Source: Myxococcus xanthus
Lineage (GTDB): Bacteria > Myxococcota > Myxococcia > Myxococcales > Myxococcaceae
Length of the DNA: 64,000 bases
Assembly: GCF_900106535.1 (NCBI RefSeq)
Contig: NZ_FNOH01000007.1
Span: 1-64,000 of the forward strand
Direction: 5' to 3'
Shown here in pieces: positions 35,321 through 42,876 of the stretch. How positions within the stretch are numbered: the stretch's first letter is position 1; every line of letters starts with the position of its first letter. The position numbers and the translations under genes were made by a program. The notes below the pieces were generated by a model, which had not been told where the DNA came from, made no database searches, and was given only the letters and a program-made list of their open reading frames with translations.

Positions 35321-37528
35321 ATGAGTCCCATCATCACCGGCCTGTTGCTAGCCCTCGCCATTCCCATCTTCGTGATGACCATGTCCGGTCGCGTGGGCGT
35401 CCTGCTCGCGATGAAGAAGGAGAACCGGCTCGACAACATCCCCTTCCGCGTGGCGCAGTTGGTGCGCTTCGGCCTTGGCCAGAAGCGACTGGTGGATCCG
35501 GAGGAGTTCACGCCGGGCCTGTTCCACGTCCTCATCTACGCGGCCTTCATGGTGCTGGCCCTGCGCACCGTCATGCTCTTCGCCATGGGGTTTTCGACCA
35601 CGGCGCTGGACGTGCTGACAGACCTGGGCCACCCGTTCTGGGCGGAGCAATCCGCGCTGCTCTTCGTCTACAAGGTCTACCTGCTGGCCAAGGACGTGGT
35701 CGCCGCGCTGGCCCTGCTGGGCGTGGCCTACTACATCTGGGTCCGCTGGAAGGTGAAGCCGGACCGCCTGACGCCGTCGTGGGAGGCGTACCTCATCCTG
35801 TGCTTCATCGGCGGGCTGATGGTCTCCGAGTTCCTGTTCGGCGGCAGCCACATGGTGGCCGCGCACGCCGCGCAGGCGCAGGTGGGCGCCGCGCAGGTGC
35901 CCCAGTCCCCCGCCGCGCTGGTGTGGTGGGAGCCGTTCACCAGCCTGACGGGTCTGGCGATGATGCCGTTGGGCGCCACCGCCGCGCACGTGGTGGGCGC
36001 GGCTGGCTTCTGGGTTCACCTGGTCATCATCCTGGCGTTCCTGAACTTCCTGCCCATCGGCAAGCACTTCCACATCATCACCGGCCTGCCCACCGTCTTC
36101 TTCCAGCGCACCCACTCCACCGGCAAGCTGCCCACGCCGGACCTGGAGAAGGAGGAGTTCGGCACCGCCACGGTGAAGGACCTGACGTGGAAGCAGGGCC
36201 TGGACCTCTACTCCTGTACGGAGTGTGGCCGCTGCCAGACGCACTGTCCGACGTACATCACCGGCAAGCCGCTCACCCACAAGGGCGTCAACCAGGACCT
36301 GAAGCATTGGATCTGGGGCAATGAGCAGTGGGTGGAGGAAGGCTACGGCCCCAATGGCATCAAGGAGCCGCTGCCCGAAATCGTCGGCAGCGCGCTGTCG
36401 GCGGAGACGGTGTGGGCGTGCACGAGCTGCGGCTGGTGCGAGCAGGCCTGCCCGGTGTTCATCGAAAACGTGCCGCGCCTCATCGACATGCGCCGCTACC
36501 AGGTGCAGGTGAAGGCGGAGTTCCCCCCCGAAATCCAGCGCGTGTTCGAGGGCATCGAGCGCCAGGGCAACCCCTGGGGCCTGGGCCAGGACCGGCGCGA
36601 CGAGTGGGCGGAGGACCTGGCGCTCCCCACGTGGGGTGACGACGGCGGTCCCTACGAGTACCTCTTCTTCGTGGGCTGCGCGGGCAGCTACGACGACAAG
36701 CAGAAGAAGGTCAGCCGCGCGCTGGTGAAGATTCTGCGCGAAGCGGGCGTGAGCTTCGCCACGCTGTCGAAGCAGGAGATGTGCAACGGCGACTCCGCGC
36801 GCCGCATGGGCAACGAGTACCTGTTCCAGACGATGGCGAAGACGAACGTCGAGACGTGGAACTCGATGGGCGTGAAGGCCGTCATCACCCAGTGCCCGCA
36901 CTGCTTCAACACCATCAAGAACGAGTACCCGGAGTTCGGCGGCGAGTACCGCGTCATCAACCACACGCAGCTCATCAACGAGCTGCTGAAGGAGAAGCGC
37001 ATCAAGCTCTCCGCGGTGATGAACAGCAAGCTCACCTACCACGACCCCTGCTACCTGGGCCGCCACAACGGCGTCTACGACGCCCCCCGCGAGGTGCTCA
37101 ACAGCATCCCAGGGCTCGAGGTGGTGGAGATGCAGCGCAGCAAGCGCGAGGGCTTCTGCTGCGGCGCCGGCGGCGGCCGCATGTGGATGGAGGAGCACAT
37201 TGGCACGCGCATCAACCACAACCGGTTGAACGAGGCCGCGCTCACGCTGAAGCACGCCGAGGACCCGAACACGCCCTACCCCAACGCCGCGGACAAGAAG
37301 AAGCCGGGCCAGGTGGGCGACTACAAGGAGAAGGGCGGCAGCGGCATCGTCGCGGTGGCGTGCCCGTTCTGCTCCACGATGCTCTCCGACGCGGTGAACG
37401 ACACCGGCCGTGAGGAGAACATCAAGATCAAGGACATCACCGAGCTGGTCGCCGACGCGCTGGAGACCAAGAGCGGCGCGGTGGGCACCGTGGCCCCCAG
37501 CGCCACGGTGAGCGCCAAGCCGGAGTAG
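35321..37528 (+). CDS. Membrane-bound (Fe-S) oxidoreductase, heterodisulfide-reductase-like
   Basis: A 735-residue fusion protein. About six membrane segments occupy the first 270 residues (nitrate-reductase-gamma-like). Two 4Fe-4S motifs follow: CTECGRCQTHCP near 305 and CTSCGWCEQACP near 367. Then come two CCG domains with FVGCAGSYDD..., QCPHCFNT, and HDPCYLGRHNG... GFCCGAGGG. The arrangement resembles FadF/HdrD-type quinone-linked oxidoreductases that pass electrons between an electron-transfer flavoprotein (or similar carrier) and the membrane quinone pool, for example in beta-oxidation. GGAG precedes the ATG. The C-terminal extension is Ala/Val-rich. The partner flavoprotein is not in this window. 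Confidence 0.85.
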   Translation: MSPIITGLLLALAIPIFVMTMSGRVGVLLAMKKENRLDNIPFRVAQLVRFGLGQKRLVDPEEFTPGLFHVLIYAAFMVLALRTVMLFAMGFSTTALDVLTDLGHPFWAEQSALLFVYKVYLLAKDVVAALALLGVAYYIWVRWKVKPDRLTPSWEAYLILCFIGGLMVSEFLFGGSHMVAAHAAQAQVGAAQVPQSPAALVWWEPFTSLTGLAMMPLGATAAHVVGAAGFWVHLVIILAFLNFLPIGKHFHIITGLPTVFFQRTHSTGKLPTPDLEKEEFGTATVKDLTWKQGLDLYSCTECGRCQTHCPTYITGKPLTHKGVNQDLKHWIWGNEQWVEEGYGPNGIKEPLPEIVGSALSAETVWACTSCGWCEQACPVFIENVPRLIDMRRYQVQVKAEFPPEIQRVFEGIERQGNPWGLGQDRRDEWAEDLALPTWGDDGGPYEYLFFVGCAGSYDDKQKKVSRALVKILREAGVSFATLSKQEMCNGDSARRMGNEYLFQTMAKTNVETWNSMGVKAVITQCPHCFNTIKNEYPEFGGEYRVINHTQLINELLKEKRIKLSAVMNSKLTYHDPCYLGRHNGVYDAPREVLNSIPGLEVVEMQRSKREGFCCGAGGGRMWMEEHIGTRINHNRLNEAALTLKHAEDPNTPYPNAADKKKPGQVGDYKEKGGSGIVAVACPFCSTMLSDAVNDTGREENIKIKDITELVADALETKSGAVGTVAPSATVSAKPE

Positions 37529-37540
37529 TACCAGTGGTGC

Positions 37541-37564
37541 GGCGGGCCCGCAGAAGGGCCCGCC
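37541..37564 (+). terminator. Strong hairpin after the Fe-S oxidoreductase gene
   Basis: GGCGGGCCC (37541-37549) pairs perfectly with GGGCCCGCC (37556-37564) around a 6-base loop, 12 bases beyond the stop codon. A short C/T tract follows. It is a credible rho-independent terminator. Confidence 0.65.
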
Positions 37565-37582
37565 CGCTGCTTCGCTTCACGC

Positions 37583-37620
37583 AAGGGCCCGGAGGCTTCC
37601 ACCGTGAAGCCCCGGGCCTT
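37583..37620 (-). terminator. Long hairpin after the ankyrin gene
   Basis: On the minus strand a stem runs from AAGGCCCGGGGCTTC to its partner at the other end (GAAGCCTCCGGGCCCTT) with two single-base bulges and a 6-base loop. It starts 7 bases past the ankyrin stop codon, opposite the Fe-S terminator. Confidence 0.6.
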
Positions 37621-37627
37621 CGCCGTT

Positions 37628-38098
37628 TCAGGGCTTGCGCTGCTTCTCCGAGCGCAGGACGCGCTCCAGCCGCTTCGTGGCGCCGTCGTCTCCCAGCTTG
37701 CCGGAGACGTACGCCCCCGCGGAGGCGAGCTTGCGGCGGAAGCTGTTGTCCTGCGGAGGCGGCGCGTCCAAGCGCAAGTCAGTGATGCCCAGGCCGGAGA
37801 GCAGCGTGCGGGCCAGGTCCTGGTCATCCGCGCGCGCGTGAGGCATCAGCCACTGGCAGACCTCGGTGTGCCCGTGCGCTGCGGCCATGATGAGCGCGGA
37901 CTCGCCGATGCTGTCCGTCAGCTCGGGGTCCGCTCCCGCATCCAGGAGGCGTTGCACCAGGTCCGCTCGCCCCGCGCGGGCCGCGGCCATCAGCGGCGTG
38001 CGCCCCTCCTCGTCGAAGGGGTTCGGGTCCGCTCCAGCGGACAGGTGGGACTCCACGGCGTCACGGTCGCCCGCCAGCACGGCATCGAAGAGGGACAT
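37628..38098 (-). CDS. Ankyrin-repeat protein
   Basis: A 156-residue cytoplasmic protein with three recognisable ankyrin units (SHLSAGADPNPFDEEGRTPL; AAARAGRADLVQRLLDAGAD; AAAHGHTEVCQWLM). Ankyrin repeats mediate protein-protein contacts; no partner is indicated. A GGAGGT site 7 bases before the ATG supports the start at 38098. It is a single gene, convergent with the Fe-S oxidoreductase. Confidence 0.85.
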   Translation of the reverse strand: MSLFDAVLAGDRDAVESHLSAGADPNPFDEEGRTPLMAAARAGRADLVQRLLDAGADPELTDSIGESALIMAAAHGHTEVCQWLMPHARADDQDLARTLLSGLGITDLRLDAPPPQDNSFRRKLASAGAYVSGKLGDDGATKRLERVLRSEKQRKP

Positions 38099-38280
38099 CG
38101 TCAGACCTCCGCGCGGCAGCATCGCGCCTCGCGCACTGGGACGCCAGTTGCCCCCGGGCGCTCGGCGCCCTGGCTCACAGCACGCTGCTCGGCAGGGCAA
38201 CTGCGCCCCCCGCCCTTCGGCGGCCCATGCCGCGTCGTGTTGGACGTGGCGTCCACGCAGGTCGCCTTACGTCCGGAGCG

Positions 38281-38805
38281 TCAGTTGATTTCGACCGTGC
38301 CGCCCTTGATACGGTGGGTGCCGGAGGCGCGCGACTCCAGGTAGGTGCCTTTCACGATGACCTTGCCGTTGCGGCGCAAGGTGATGCTGGCCTCACCGCA
38401 CTTGAGGACGACTTCGTCCTGGCCCTCGATGACGACGCGCTTGCCGTCGACATGGGCCTCTGTCGGGCGCAGCGCGGCTTCTGGGGGGGGGGATTCCAGC
38501 AACGCGTCCAACAGCGGCGTCGCGCTGGGCTCCTGGATGAGCCCCATGACGAAGGGCAACCGGGCGTCTCCATTCTCGAAGAGGAGCACCGCCTTCTGCC
38601 GCTGGGCGACGGCGGCCTGGAGCGCCTTCGGTTCCACGACGACGGCGAGCCGCGCGGCCACCGGGCCCGAGGTGTTCCCCGGAAAATCCACGAGCACCGC
38701 GCCACTGGCATCGAAGCCCACCAGACTACCGGCCCGGCTCCCCAGGATGGGCTCCTGGGATTGCGCGCCAGAGGCAAGGGACTTGCTGTCGGGTGACTCG
38801 CTCAT
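38281..38805 (-). CDS. DUF6484 domain protein
   Basis: A 174-residue protein. The middle (GSLVGFDASGAVLVDFPGN) and C-terminal beta-repeat-like end (VVLKCGEASITLRRNGKVIV, then TYLESRASGTHRIKGGTVEI) resemble the VgrG-associated DUF6484 group and the gp5-like beta helix of spike proteins. Such proteins usually accompany type VI secretion spike genes, but no VgrG, PAAR or other T6SS gene is nearby, so this copy is an orphan. GGAG precedes the ATG at 38805. A run of eight Gs is present at 38486-38494. Confidence 0.7.
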   Translation of the reverse strand: MSESPDSKSLASGAQSQEPILGSRAGSLVGFDASGAVLVDFPGNTSGPVAARLAVVVEPKALQAAVAQRQKAVLLFENGDARLPFVMGLIQEPSATPLLDALLESPPPEAALRPTEAHVDGKRVVIEGQDEVVLKCGEASITLRRNGKVIVKGTYLESRASGTHRIKGGTVEIN

Positions 38806-38937
38806 GCCGGCATCTCCATGCGTCAGGCTACCGCAGGCGCCCCCCACGGCGCGAATCCGGCCCGAACCGCCTCCCCTCAGATGCCCGGCGGGCGGCGCTG
38901 GCGCCACCCCACCGGGTCCGAGGTCAGCGGCTCCAGG

Positions 38938-39900
38938 TCAAATCGGCCCGTAGGACGGTTCCGTGGCGCTGGGCACCGCCAGCGACACCGAGCCCGTGCT
39001 CAGGTTCGCGCGGTAGATGCCCGTGTCGCTCCCGCCAGCGCTGATGAGGAAGCCCAACTGACTGGCGCCCGTCCAGCTCGGCCACGACTCCTCGCCCGCC
39101 CCGCCGATGGTGACGCGCTGGAGCGCCCCCACGTTCGAGCCCGACAACTGCGCCACGAAGATGCGCGTACCACCGGAGGACAGGCGTCCATCCAGCGCCA
39201 CCTGGGAGCCGTTCGGAGACACCGCCACGCGGTTCTCCACGAACTGCACGCCCGCGCTCAGGGAGGAGTAGGTGATGGTGCCCCCGTTGAGCGGCACGTG
39301 CGCAAGCTGGTCGAGCTGGTTCAGCCCGCTGCCCGCGCCCGCCAGCACCGCGCCCCCATTGGGCACGAAGGACGGCGCGCCATAGGCGATGACGTTGTTG
39401 GGCGTGAGTTCCTGGAAGCCGCTGCCGTCCGTGTTGATGCGCGCCAGCGCCGTCTGGGAGCTGTTGCCGGGCGAGAAGACGAAGACGACGCTGCGCCCGT
39501 CCGGACTGAAGGTGGGCGTGCGGAAGTTGGAGCAGCCGCGCGCGCACGTCGAATCATTCGCCCGGAACAGCGTGGAGGGCGTGCCGCCCGAGGTGGGCAC
39601 CGTCAGCAGCGTGGTGGTGCCGCCGCTGCGCTGGACGAACACCACGCTGCGGCCGTCGCGCGACACGGAAGGCCAGTAGGCGCCGCCCACGTTGGTCAGC
39701 CGCTGCGGGCTATTGGCGTCGCCGCCGTCGTCCACCACGTAGACGTTGCGGTCGTCCTCGCGCACGAAGGCGAAGCCGCGGGTGAAGAGGACGCCCCCGA
39801 TGCCGCCGCCGCCACCGTCGTCCAGGGGCTCGCAGCCCCCCAACATCCCCACCGCCAAGACCGCTCCGAGGAACCTCCGCTTGCCCGTCATCGTCATCAC
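38938..39900 (-). CDS. Beta-propeller lipoprotein (PD40/TolB-like)
   Basis: A 320-residue exported lipoprotein. The signal ends in a lipobox (VGMLGGC) at residue 23. Downstream are repeated PD40/WD40-like blades, for example WPSVSRDGRSVVFV, TPTFSPDGRSVVFV and RVAVSPNGSQVALD, indicating a six- or seven-bladed propeller. Function is unknown; TolB-like propellers often bind other envelope proteins. Two alternative starts (MMT) exist at the first codons. Confidence 0.83.
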   Translation of the reverse strand: MMTMTGKRRFLGAVLAVGMLGGCEPLDDGGGGGIGGVLFTRGFAFVREDDRNVYVVDDGGDANSPQRLTNVGGAYWPSVSRDGRSVVFVQRSGGTTTLLTVPTSGGTPSTLFRANDSTCARGCSNFRTPTFSPDGRSVVFVFSPGNSSQTALARINTDGSGFQELTPNNVIAYGAPSFVPNGGAVLAGAGSGLNQLDQLAHVPLNGGTITYSSLSAGVQFVENRVAVSPNGSQVALDGRLSSGGTRIFVAQLSGSNVGALQRVTIGGAGEESWPSWTGASQLGFLISAGGSDTGIYRANLSTGSVSLAVPSATEPSYGPI

Positions 39901-39990
39901 TCCGCTTCCCGGCCGATAGAGAGCCCCGTACTACAGAGCGCACCGGGACTGACGTCAACGCGCCACGGGTGATTCAACGCACGGTCAATG

Positions 39991-40518
39991 TCAGCGGTTG
40001 AGCTTCTGGAGCTCGTTGCGGCAGAGGTTGCAGAGCGACAGTTGCTTGCGGTCGCAGTCCTGCGGCGTCTGCGCGAAGAACATCACGCACCGAGGGTCCT
40101 CGCAGTAGGACAAACCGAGCAGGTGTCCTGCCTGGTGCACCACCTCCACCTGCGCGCGGCGCCGCAACATTTCGCTGGCGGCGCCCTGGGCCAGGCGATG
40201 GAGGCTCATCACCGCCGTCTTCGACTCGCGGTCCGCTTCCCCGAAGACGAAAGGCGAGTCCGGGACGAAGAGGTCCACGTCGGAGATGCCCAACACGGCG
40301 AACTGGCCGGGCTCCTGCATCGGCGTCAGCCGCCGCATGATGGCGTTGCAGTGGTACTGGCCACGGTCCTTGTTGAAGGCGTAGGCGGGCGTCGGCAATA
40401 CCGTCTTCGACACCACGGCCGCGACACCCATTTGCGCCGCCAGCGGGTCCTGCAAGTCCCTCAAGAGAGAGGCTGGCGGGCTACCCACGGAGACCAGAAG
40501 GAGTGTCTTCTGCGGCAT
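39991..40518 (-). CDS. Archaemetzincin homologue with a degenerate zinc site
   Basis: A 175-residue protein matching archaemetzincin metallopeptidases. The family motif is HExxHxxGxxHCx4CxM...CxxC. Here it reads HQAGHLLGLSYCEDPRC at residues 128-144: the catalytic Glu is Gln and the third zinc ligand His is Tyr. All the structural cysteines (139, 144, and CNLC near the C-terminus) and the overall fold are kept. The reading frame is intact, so this looks like a selected pseudoenzyme or one with a different metal role, not decay. The start at 40518 has AAGGA upstream. Confidence 0.82.
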   Translation of the reverse strand: MPQKTLLLVSVGSPPASLLRDLQDPLAAQMGVAAVVSKTVLPTPAYAFNKDRGQYHCNAIMRRLTPMQEPGQFAVLGISDVDLFVPDSPFVFGEADRESKTAVMSLHRLAQGAASEMLRRRAQVEVVHQAGHLLGLSYCEDPRCVMFFAQTPQDCDRKQLSLCNLCRNELQKLNR

Positions 40519-40579
40519 CGGCCCACCGTCCTTCATGCACGGGACGGACGCATGGCTACCGCGTCCCCCCGGAGCGGAG

Positions 40580-40653
40580 TGGCTGGGGCGCAAGGATTCG
40601 AACCTTGATACTCAGAGTCAAAGTCTGATGTCCTGCCATTAGACGACGCCCCA
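40580..40653 (-). tRNA. tRNA-Gln (UUG)
   Basis: On the minus strand the gene starts at T 40653 and ends with encoded CCA at 40580. The acceptor stem is TGGGGCG with a T:G pair next to the T-arm; the 3' end reads CGCCCCA, then GCCA. The anticodon stem TCAGA/TCTGA encloses CTTTGAC, giving anticodon TTG. The T-arm carries GTTCGAATC. All canonical arms fold. It is downstream of rtcB on the same strand. Confidence 0.95.
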
Positions 40654-40683
40654 GCAGGTTCTCTCGTGTACTTCTGGTGTCCG

Positions 40684-40689
40684 AGTGTA
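40684..40689 (-). promoter_or_regulatory. Possible -10 element for tRNA-Gln
   Basis: TACACT on the minus strand lies about 30 bases upstream of the mature tRNA 5' end, which would give a short leader. No convincing -35 element is seen at the usual distance. Confidence 0.25.
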
Positions 40690-40858
40690 CGGCATCCCGA
40701 CGGGTGCGGGGAACTCCCCTGACGCGGTTCTCTGCAATGTCAGCCACTGGACCCCTCGCCCGGGCCCCGATGACGGCTGGAGCCGGGCGCATTGTCGCTC
40801 TCCCTATACACCCGGAGTAAAGCCGCCCCCGGATTTTCGCCAGGAGCGGCCTTCCCGG

Positions 40859-42016
40859 TCAGCCCTTGAGGACGGCGAGCGGTGTCAGGCGCAGGAGCGG
40901 CCGGACGAGGTCGGCCTCGTCCTCCAGCACCTCGGTGATGTCGCGGTAGGCGGCGGGTGCCTCCTCTACCAGGGCGGCGGCGCGCCCCTTGTCGTACACC
41001 ACGCGGCGCAGCACGTGCTCCAGCGCCGCCGGGCGGATGCGCGCCCGTGCCTCCGCCCGGGTGAGGACGCGGCCCGCCCCGTGTGAGCAGGAGCGGAAGG
41101 CACGCGGCTCGCCCCGGCCCTCCGCGACGTAGGACGCCGTCCCCATGGAACCCGGGATGAGCCCGCGTTGGCCGGATTGGAGCCCCACCGCGCCCTTGCG
41201 GTGGACCCACAACAGGCGGCCCCCGTGCTCCTCCTGGGCGACGTGGTTGTGGTGCACGTCCACGACCGACGTGGGGTCGGCGGCCACGCCCAGGGCTTCC
41301 TCCAGGACGTCCAGCGCGCGAGCGGCGATGGCCTCCCGGTTGGCGAGCGCGAAGCGGCAGGCCCACTGCGTGTCGGCGAGGCAGGCGGCGCCCTCGGCGG
41401 TGTGGATGTCCAGGGCCGGCAAGCCGCCCTCCCCGAGCGCCCGGGCCACCCGCCCATGGTGGTCCGCGATGGCCGCGCCGACGCCCCGCGAGCCGGTATG
41501 CAGCAGCAGCCAGAGGGCCCCGTCCGCATCCCGGTCCAGTTCGAGGAAGTGGTTGCCGCCCCCGAGCGTCGCCAGGTGCCTGGGCGCCAGCCGCTCCCAG
41601 GCATGGCGCAGCTTCTGGGTGGACAGGGGCGGTGACTCCAGCGCCGGGGGCAAGGGCAGCCCCCGGCCCCGGTGGACGGCGTCACCTACGGGGATGCGCT
41701 CGGCCAACTGAGACAGCACGCGCTCCAGCACGTCCCGTCCGGGAAGGCCCGAGGTGAGCGGGAAACGCCAGGCGCTCACGCCGCAGCCCAGGTCTCCGCC
41801 CAGGGCCCCCGGTACGACGTGGTGCTCCGTGGCGAAGACGGTGCCCACTGCGATGCCGGAAGCGACGTGGAGGTCCGGCATGGCGGCCACGTGCTCCACG
41901 ACATAGGGCTGGGAGGCGATGTGACGCAGTTGTTTCTCCGCGCCGGGAGGCAGCGCTCGGGCCCAGACGAGGATGGGCCTGCAGCCCGGCGCGGGCGGAA
42001 GGAGACGGGGCATCAT
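40859..42016 (-). CDS. rtcB: RtcB-family RNA ligase
   Basis: A 385-residue RNA ligase that joins 2',3'-cyclic phosphate (or 3'-phosphate) ends to 5'-hydroxyl ends through a GMP-histidine intermediate with Mn2+. Supporting motifs are GGDLGCGV near residue 74, GGGNHFLEL near 152, HTGSRGVG near 171 and SCSHGAGR near 318, the last carrying the guanylylated His. It is shorter than the roughly 480-residue archaeal type, as are many bacterial paralogues. The ATG at 42016 overlaps the stop of the RbfA-like gene. The nearby tRNA-Gln gene lies downstream. Confidence 0.88.
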   Translation of the reverse strand: MMPRLLPPAPGCRPILVWARALPPGAEKQLRHIASQPYVVEHVAAMPDLHVASGIAVGTVFATEHHVVPGALGGDLGCGVSAWRFPLTSGLPGRDVLERVLSQLAERIPVGDAVHRGRGLPLPPALESPPLSTQKLRHAWERLAPRHLATLGGGNHFLELDRDADGALWLLLHTGSRGVGAAIADHHGRVARALGEGGLPALDIHTAEGAACLADTQWACRFALANREAIAARALDVLEEALGVAADPTSVVDVHHNHVAQEEHGGRLLWVHRKGAVGLQSGQRGLIPGSMGTASYVAEGRGEPRAFRSCSHGAGRVLTRAEARARIRPAALEHVLRRVVYDKGRAAALVEEAPAAYRDITEVLEDEADLVRPLLRLTPLAVLKG

Positions 42017-42375
42017 GACTCGCCCTCCTCCGCCGCCCCGGGCGTGTGCTCCGAGACGCCGATGTAGATGAAGCGAAGCTGCGGCACGCGCTTGAGGTCG
42101 AGGTGCTCCGCGAGCTGCGAGCGCAGGTAGCCGCTGGCGCCTTCGAGCGCCGCCTGCAGGGGACGAAGGCCGGCAGCCGCGGCTTCGGGCGTGACGGTGT
42201 AGCCGATGCGAACGAGGCGGCCGTCCGGCGACAGCTCGAAGGACGTCAGCGCGACGCCTTCGAGCCTCGGGTCGGACAGCTCCCCCCGGAAGGTGCGGGA
42301 GACTTCTTGGGACAGATGGGACTGCACGCGCAGATGGCGCGATGCCGAGGTACGGCGATTCCTGGAAGAGGACAT
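42013..42375 (-). CDS. RbfA-like ribosome-binding factor
   Basis: A 120-residue protein with the RbfA KH-type pattern: basic N-terminus, RVQSHLSQEVSRTFRGELSDPRL, VALTSFELSPDG, then LRSQLAEHLDLKRVPQLRF. RbfA binds the 30S subunit near the 16S 3' end and assists maturation. Whether this is the main RbfA or a paralogue is not certain from this window alone; it is not next to infB/nusA as canonical rbfA commonly is. Its stop overlaps the rtcB start, implying coupled translation. Confidence 0.8.
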   Translation of the reverse strand: MSSSRNRRTSASRHLRVQSHLSQEVSRTFRGELSDPRLEGVALTSFELSPDGRLVRIGYTVTPEAAAAGLRPLQAALEGASGYLRSQLAEHLDLKRVPQLRFIYIGVSEHTPGAAEEGES

Positions 42376-42876
42376 GAGAGGACGAACGGTTCCCAGAAGG
42401 CCGCGCGTGCCCCTCGTGCGCTCCCGGCTTCAAGCCGTCAGCGATGCACGAGACACACGCCGGCCCATTGCACGGAGGCAAAGGCTCCGCGCACATGCCG
42501 AATCCAAGGCCCTGGAAGCGCGCTCCGTCCCGCTCAGCGAGGGAGGCGGCCCACCCGGTTCAGCACGTTCAGCGCGGAGCGACCCGAGACTCCATTCAAG
42601 ACACGTCCCATGGCACACCTCCCGCCGCGTGCGTGACTCCCGCGCGGACCGTGATGCTGCGCAAGCAAGATGTGACCACCACCCAGCCCGCGTCAAGCGA
42701 CAGCCCCAGACGGCAGGACGCGGGCAGGCCTGACAGCCAACCACCCCTCGGGCCCGTGCCCTGTGTCCGGTGTCGGCGGGTGACCACCCTCACTTTCCAG
42801 CAGCGGACGTGCGTCTCAACGCGACCGTGGGCATGGCCCGCCGCCGCGCTACGCAGCGGGCACGAGGTGAAGGCAC
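42376..42876. other. Intergenic region between rbfA-like and the disulfide reductase gene
   Basis: About 500 bases without a confident gene. It holds one very short open frame with a strong ribosome site (42534-42611). It must contain divergent promoters for the rbfA-like and the reductase genes. A Cys-containing frame starting at 42496 on the minus strand is not supported, since it continues out of frame through the rbfA-like gene. Confidence 0.45.
42534..42611 (-). CDS. Tiny candidate gene, 25 residues
   Basis: ATG at 42611 follows GGGAGGTGTGCC, an unusually good ribosome site, and the frame ends at TGA after 25 codons (MGRVLNGVSGRSALNVLNRV, then GRLPR). The product would be basic and amphipathic. 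It lies about 160 bases upstream of the RbfA-like gene on the same strand and could be a leader peptide. It could also be fortuitous. Confidence 0.3.
   Translation of the reverse strand: MGRVLNGVSGRSALNVLNRVGRLPR

Noticed and set aside
38460..38500. Possible frameshift at the G-run in the DUF6484 gene
   Set aside because: The frame reads through and the C-terminal pattern is intact, so no frameshift is present in this sequence.
40580..40653. Integration site at the tRNA gene
   Set aside because: No integrase, no direct repeat of the tRNA 3' end was seen nearby, and flanking genes look native.
42496..42496. A Cys-rich reading frame (start about 42496, minus strand) running into rtcB
   Set aside because: It passes out of frame through the rbfA-like gene, which has strong family similarity, before entering the rtcB frame; the rtcB start at 42016 is well supported.
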